Positions 60,846 through 64,000 of a stretch of 64,000 nt of DNA are shown here, in pieces. The translations under genes and the position numbers were made by a program. This stretch comes from Tateyamaria omphalii (GTDB taxonomy: Bacteria; Pseudomonadota; Alphaproteobacteria; Rhodobacterales; Rhodobacteraceae): assembly GCF_019802125.1 (NCBI RefSeq), contig NZ_JAHVHT010000003.1:372001-436000 (forward strand). The letters run 5' to 3'. The first letter of the stretch is position 1; every line of letters starts with the position of its first letter. The notes below the pieces were generated by a model that made no database searches, was not told the origin of the DNA, and worked only from the letters and a program-made list of their open reading frames with translations.

Positions 60846-61444
60846 GCGCTGATCCGGAGGACATTCAGGGCGTCTATGACCGGCAGGCGGCGGTCTATGA
60901 TGCCCGCCGGTCGCGTGCCTTGTTCGAGGCGCGATGGTTGGCACGGTTTGCTGCCGCCTTGCCCCAAGGCGCGCGCGTGCTGGATCTGGGCTGCGGTACG
61001 GGCGATCCGATTGCGCGATGGTTCATGGCCGAAGGGTTCGGCGTGACCGGTGTCGATTTTTCGGAACCGATGCTCGCGATTGCGCGGGAGCGGTGGCCAG
61101 ATGGGGACTGGCGGCGGGCCGACATGCGGGTGCTGGATTTGGGCGAGACCTTTGACGGCATCGTCGCCTGGAACAGCTTTTTCCACCTGACTGCAGAGGC
61201 GCAGCGGGACTGTATCGGGCGTATGTCTGCACATCTGGAACCGAGTGGCAGCTTGATGCTGACCGTCGGGCCGAGCGCTGGCGAGGGGGAAGGCACGGTT
61301 GGCGATGAGCAGGTCTATCACGCCTCGCTCTCACCTGCGGAATATGCCAAATGTCTTGAGGACAACGGCCTGCGCCTGACCGGCTTTCTCGCCGAAGACC
61401 CGGACGCCAATCAGCATACCGTGCTGATGGCGCGCAAAGACTGA
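60842..61444 (+). CDS. Class I SAM-dependent methyltransferase
   Basis: A 200-residue Rossmann methyltransferase. GVYDRQAAVYDARRS precedes the SAM loop ARVLDLGCGTGDPIARWF, followed by FGVTGVDFSEPMLAIARERW and the catalytic-region WNSFFHLTAEAQR. GTG 60842 overlaps the bicupin stop as GTGA, like the other couplings in this locus; GTG 60833 is possible. Acceptor unknown; next to the MetE-like gene it may be part of methyl-group handling. Confidence 0.82.
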   Translation: MSADPEDIQGVYDRQAAVYDARRSRALFEARWLARFAAALPQGARVLDLGCGTGDPIARWFMAEGFGVTGVDFSEPMLAIARERWPDGDWRRADMRVLDLGETFDGIVAWNSFFHLTAEAQRDCIGRMSAHLEPSGSLMLTVGPSAGEGEGTVGDEQVYHASLSPAEYAKCLEDNGLRLTGFLAEDPDANQHTVLMARKD

Positions 61445-61455
61445 AGGAGATTGCC

Positions 61456-62580
61456 ATGTCTGTCACAACCACCCATGTGGGGTCCTTGCCCCGGACGCAG
61501 AAGGTTGTCGATTTCATCTTTGCCCGCGAGCGGGAGGAGCCGTTTGAGCAGGCTGATTTCGATGCAGCGATGGCGGAGGCGGTGGACGAGACGGTTGCGA
61601 AGCAGGTGGCCGCCGGGGTGGACATTGTAAGCGATGGCGAGACGTCGAAGATCAGCTATGCGACTTATGTGAAGGATCGCTATACCGGCTTTTCCGGCGA
61701 CAGCCCGCGGAATGCACCTGCGGATTTGAAGCAGTTTCCAAGTTTTCTCAAGCGGTTGGCCGAGGGTGGTGGCACGCCGCAATATGCGCGCCCTATGTGC
61801 ACCGGTGAGGTGAAGAGCAAGGGGCAGGGCGAGTTGGAGAAGGACATCGCGAACCTCAAGGCGGCGATGAAGAAGCATGGGGTTGAGCGTGGGTTTATGA
61901 ATGCGGCCTCGCCCGGCGTGATTTCTCTGTTCCTGCAGAACGATTTCTATCCGACGCGCGATGCGTATCTGGCGGCCCTCGCCGATGCGATGAAGGCGGA
62001 GTATGAGACCATCGTGGGCGCGGGGTTGGATTTGCAGCTGGACTGCCCGGACTTGGCCCTGTCGCGGCATATGCTGTTCAATGATCTGAGCGATGCGGAA
62101 TTTCTGAAGATTGCGGATGCGCATGTGGAGGCGTTGAACCATGCGCTGGCGGATGTCCCTGCAGAGAAGGTGCGCGTGCATATTTGCTGGGGCAACTACG
62201 AGGGGCCGCATGTCTGTGATGTACCCATGGACACGGTCTTTCCAACGTTGATGGCGACCAAGGCGCGCTATGTGTTATTCGAGACGTCGAACCCGCGCCA
62301 TGCCCATGAGTGGACGGTGTTTCGGGACAGAAAGTCGGAGATCCCGGAGGACAAGGTGCTGGTGCCGGGTGTGGTCGATACAACGACCAACTTTGTCGAG
62401 CATCCGGAGGTGGTGCGGCAGCGGATCGAGCGGTTTACGGATATTGTCGGGGCGGATCGAGTGATTGCGGGGAGCGATTGCGGGTTTGGCACCTTTGCAG
62501 GTTTTGGCTCGGTTGATCCGGAGATCGCCTATGCCAAGTTGAATGCCTTGTCCGAAGGGGCGGCGATGGTGAAGGGCTGA
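61456..62580 (+). CDS. MetE-like, single-domain cobalamin-independent methyltransferase
   Basis: A 374-residue TIM-barrel protein matching only the C-terminal catalytic half of methionine synthase MetE (full enzyme about 750). Opening TTHVGSLPRTQ. The zinc site is complete: H242 and C244 (VHICWGNYEG), E276 (LFETSNPRH) and C342 (GSDCGFGTFAG). Such short proteins transfer methyl or alkyl groups from small donors to thiols (core MetE, epoxyalkane:CoM transferase-like, demethylases). Without the N-terminal domain it need not make methionine. AAGGAG precedes ATG 61456. In this catabolic locus a role in removing a methyl group from the substrate is plausible. Confidence 0.88.
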   Translation: MSVTTTHVGSLPRTQKVVDFIFAREREEPFEQADFDAAMAEAVDETVAKQVAAGVDIVSDGETSKISYATYVKDRYTGFSGDSPRNAPADLKQFPSFLKRLAEGGGTPQYARPMCTGEVKSKGQGELEKDIANLKAAMKKHGVERGFMNAASPGVISLFLQNDFYPTRDAYLAALADAMKAEYETIVGAGLDLQLDCPDLALSRHMLFNDLSDAEFLKIADAHVEALNHALADVPAEKVRVHICWGNYEGPHVCDVPMDTVFPTLMATKARYVLFETSNPRHAHEWTVFRDRKSEIPEDKVLVPGVVDTTTNFVEHPEVVRQRIERFTDIVGADRVIAGSDCGFGTFAGFGSVDPEIAYAKLNALSEGAAMVKG

Positions 62581-62583
62581 GCG

Positions 62584-63276
62584 ATGGATGACGCGCTTCA
62601 TGATCTGCTGAAGTCGGTCGATACGCCCACGGTCTGCAACGCCATCGAGGTGGCGCAGGGCAAGCGTGGGTTCAATGCCTTCACCCGTGGCACGATGCTG
62701 GCGTCGGACCCGGACGGTGTGATGGTGGGCTACGCTCGCACTGCGCGCATTCGAGCGCTCGCGCCGCCGACGGAAGCGCCAGGTGTGATCAAGGCGCGGC
62801 GCATGGCGTACTACAAATACATGTCCGAGGGCGCGAGACCGTCGGTCTGTGTGGTTCAGGATCTGGATGTGCCGAACGCTATTGGGGCGTATTGGGGCGA
62901 GGTGAACACCAATATTCACAAGGCTTTTGGTCTGGCTGGAACGCTCACCGACGGTGTGATGCGCGACCTTGGTGATCTGGCCGACGGCTATCCGGTTGTC
63001 GCAGGCTCCATCGGGCCGAGCCATGGGTTTGTGCATGTGGTGGATTATGACCAGCCGGTGCGTATCCACGGGCTGGACATTCGGCCCGGTGATCTGGTGC
63101 ATGCCGACCGGCATGGGGCGGTGGTCATCCCGGAGGATGTGGTGACCGGGCTGGCACATGCCATCGCAACGCTGATGCGGTCGGAGAAGATCGTGTTCGA
63201 TGCGGTGAAGGGCAAGCGGATCGGCTTTAAGGAGTTCGAAGCGGTCTGGGCCGCGTTCGAGGCGGCGCGGACGTGA
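62584..63276 (+). CDS. RraA / HMG aldolase-family protein
   Basis: A 230-residue protein of the RraA-like superfamily (4-hydroxy-4-methyl-2-oxoglutarate aldolase, oxaloacetate decarboxylase, regulator of RNase E). VDTPTVCNAIEVAQG at the start, and AYWGEVNTNIHKAFGLAGTLTDGVMRDLGDL with the metal-binding G-x(n)-R-D segment, then VHADRHGAVVIPEDV. In a catabolic locus an aldolase or decarboxylase yielding a 2-oxoacid is the likely role. It overlaps the CIA30-domain gene by four bases. Confidence 0.88.
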   Translation: MDDALHDLLKSVDTPTVCNAIEVAQGKRGFNAFTRGTMLASDPDGVMVGYARTARIRALAPPTEAPGVIKARRMAYYKYMSEGARPSVCVVQDLDVPNAIGAYWGEVNTNIHKAFGLAGTLTDGVMRDLGDLADGYPVVAGSIGPSHGFVHVVDYDQPVRIHGLDIRPGDLVHADRHGAVVIPEDVVTGLAHAIATLMRSEKIVFDAVKGKRIGFKEFEAVWAAFEAART

Positions 63277-63797
63277 TCCGCTGGGCAATCGCCTTTGCCC
63301 TGCTATGTTCGCCGGTTATGGCAGATGATCTGGTTCTGACCCCCGACTGGGAATACGTGGCCGACACCGTGATGGGGGGCGTGTCGTCTGGGCAGGCGGT
63401 TATCGAAGTCGTCGAGGGGCGCGAGGCTGTTCGGCTGACCGGGGCCGTTTCGCTGGAGAACAATGGCGGCTTTGTTCAGATCGCCTTTGATCTGGCGGGC
63501 GGTGGTGCGTTCGACGCGAGTGGCTATGCGGGTGTCGCGCTGGATGTGCTGGGCAATGGTGAGAGCTATGACCTGCGTTTGCGCACCGATGCGCTGACGC
63601 GGCCATGGCAATCCTTCAGGTCCGAGTTTGTTGCAAACGAGGCGTGGACGACGATCCGAATCCCCTTCACCGCATTTGAGGCGCATCGCACCGACGCGTC
63701 GTTCGACCCGAGCAGGCTGCGCCGCATCGGCATCCTTGCCATCGGGCGCGAGATGCAGGCGGATATTGCCGTGTCAGGCGTACGGTTCTACCGCTAG
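63273..63797 (+). CDS. CIA30 (NDUFAF1-like) domain protein, exported
   Basis: A 174-residue protein with an N-terminal signal (IRWAIAFALLCSPVMADD) and a CIA30 beta-sandwich: WEYVADTVMGGVSSGQAVIE is the hallmark opening, followed by FVQIAFDLAGGGAFDASGYAGVALDVLGNGESY and IGILAIGREMQADIAVSGVRFY at the end. The fold resembles carbohydrate-binding modules and occurs in bacterial proteins of unknown role. Start is GTG 63273. Its stop shares CTAG with the convergent enolase-superfamily gene. Confidence 0.82.
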   Translation: MIRWAIAFALLCSPVMADDLVLTPDWEYVADTVMGGVSSGQAVIEVVEGREAVRLTGAVSLENNGGFVQIAFDLAGGGAFDASGYAGVALDVLGNGESYDLRLRTDALTRPWQSFRSEFVANEAWTTIRIPFTAFEAHRTDASFDPSRLRRIGILAIGREMQADIAVSGVRFYR

Positions 63798-64000
63798 TCG
63801 CGCGGGGCGGGGGCGCCACCTTCGAAGTTGTTGCCGCGTTCGTAGTCGCACGGGGCTTCCTGCATCTGCAGATGGAGTCCGTCGCCCGTATAGGGGTGCG
63901 CGCGGGCCAGATCTTCGTCTACGTCGATGCCGAGACCGGGGGCTTCGGGCGGTGTGATGAAGCCGCGCTCGACCCGGATGCTGCCCTTGATCAGCTGGTC
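63794..64000 (-). CDS. Enolase-superfamily dehydratase, C-terminal end only
   Basis: The last 68 residues of a protein whose body lies beyond the right edge. The tail PPEAPGLGIDVDEDLARAHP is the usual end of mandelate racemase/muconate lactonising enzyme-type dehydratases (sugar-acid dehydratases), where a GPGLGV-(E/D) segment closes the capping domain. The active site is not in view, so the substrate is unknown. Sugar-acid dehydration would fit the neighbouring RraA-like and dehydrogenase genes. Confidence 0.6.
   Translation of the reverse strand, partial: DQLIKGSIRVERGFITPPEAPGLGIDVDEDLARAHPYTGDGLHLQMQEAPCDYERGNNFEGGAPAPRD

Noticed and set aside
1-64000. tRNA, rRNA, CRISPR, insertion sequence or prophage genes
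   Set aside because: I looked for T-loop motifs, ribosomal RNA sequence, regularly spaced direct repeats and transposase or integrase motifs on both strands and saw none. Isolated tRNA genes cannot be fully excluded without a covariance search.

Overview
The window is a high-G+C alphaproteobacterial chromosome segment whose gene content points to the marine Roseobacter group (Rhodobacterales). The main clues are a DddL-type DMSP lyase, a DmdC-type acyl-CoA dehydrogenase, a fadJ/fadA block with the large acyl-CoA dehydrogenase typical of these bacteria, a BciA-type divinyl chlorophyllide reductase, a MaeB malic enzyme fused to a phosphotransacetylase-like domain, and intergenic repeats of a kind I associate with roseobacters. 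I found no rRNA, tRNA, CRISPR array, insertion sequence or phage gene.

Layout. 1-8.6 kb: end of a HAD hydrolase, a CFA-synthase-like methyltransferase, an esterase, bciA, glyA, nadK, a membrane-anchored protein that looks like a dead M48 peptidase, and a SPOR-domain envelope protein. 8.6-12.3 kb: nucleoside salvage operon cdd-deoA-deoB-upp. 12.3-26.7 kb: maeB behind a LacI-type palindrome, two paralogous lipoproteins, prpE, a DUF427-guanylate/adenylate cyclase fusion, csbD, an acyl-CoA ligase, an EamA transporter, a sulfotransferase, a Hint protein, an aldo/keto reductase, dddL and a GNAT acetyltransferase. 26.7-35.1 kb: fatty-acid or CoA-thioester oxidation genes (fadJ, fadA, a GST, two acyl-CoA dehydrogenases, one of them DmdC-like) with a MerR regulator. 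35.4-46.1 kb: uspA behind an FNR-type box, a 22-residue membrane microprotein, an AI-2E-family permease, a second MerR paralogue, two hot-dog thioesterases, a MATE pump, pyrD, a UshA-type nucleotidase, a YedK-type SRAP protein, a cupredoxin-like protein and gcdH.

46.1-64 kb is the most unusual part: one large catabolic locus. A perfect 20-bp LacI-type palindrome (47139-47158) lies between a divergent NTF2/SnoaL-like gene and a binding-protein-dependent ABC transporter (ATPase, binding protein, two permeases). Behind the transporter come four more NTF2/SnoaL-like genes, a HisD-family dehydrogenase with intact catalytic residues, an SDR, a LacI regulator, a PNPOx-like protein, a small membrane protein, a bicupin, a SAM methyltransferase, a single-domain MetE-like methyltransferase with a complete zinc site, an RraA-family protein, a CIA30-domain protein and the end of an enolase-superfamily enzyme. 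Many neighbours overlap by 1-4 bases, so translation is probably coupled. The gene set suggests uptake and breakdown of a small, perhaps methylated, hydroxylated compound through pathway chemistry I cannot match to a named pathway. Between the binding protein and first permease sits the N-terminal stub of a lost GMC oxidoreductase, kept in frame so that its stop overlaps the permease start.

Start sites were chosen from Shine-Dalgarno sequences, family length and overlap with neighbours. Functions are from protein family recognition by eye; no searches were run.
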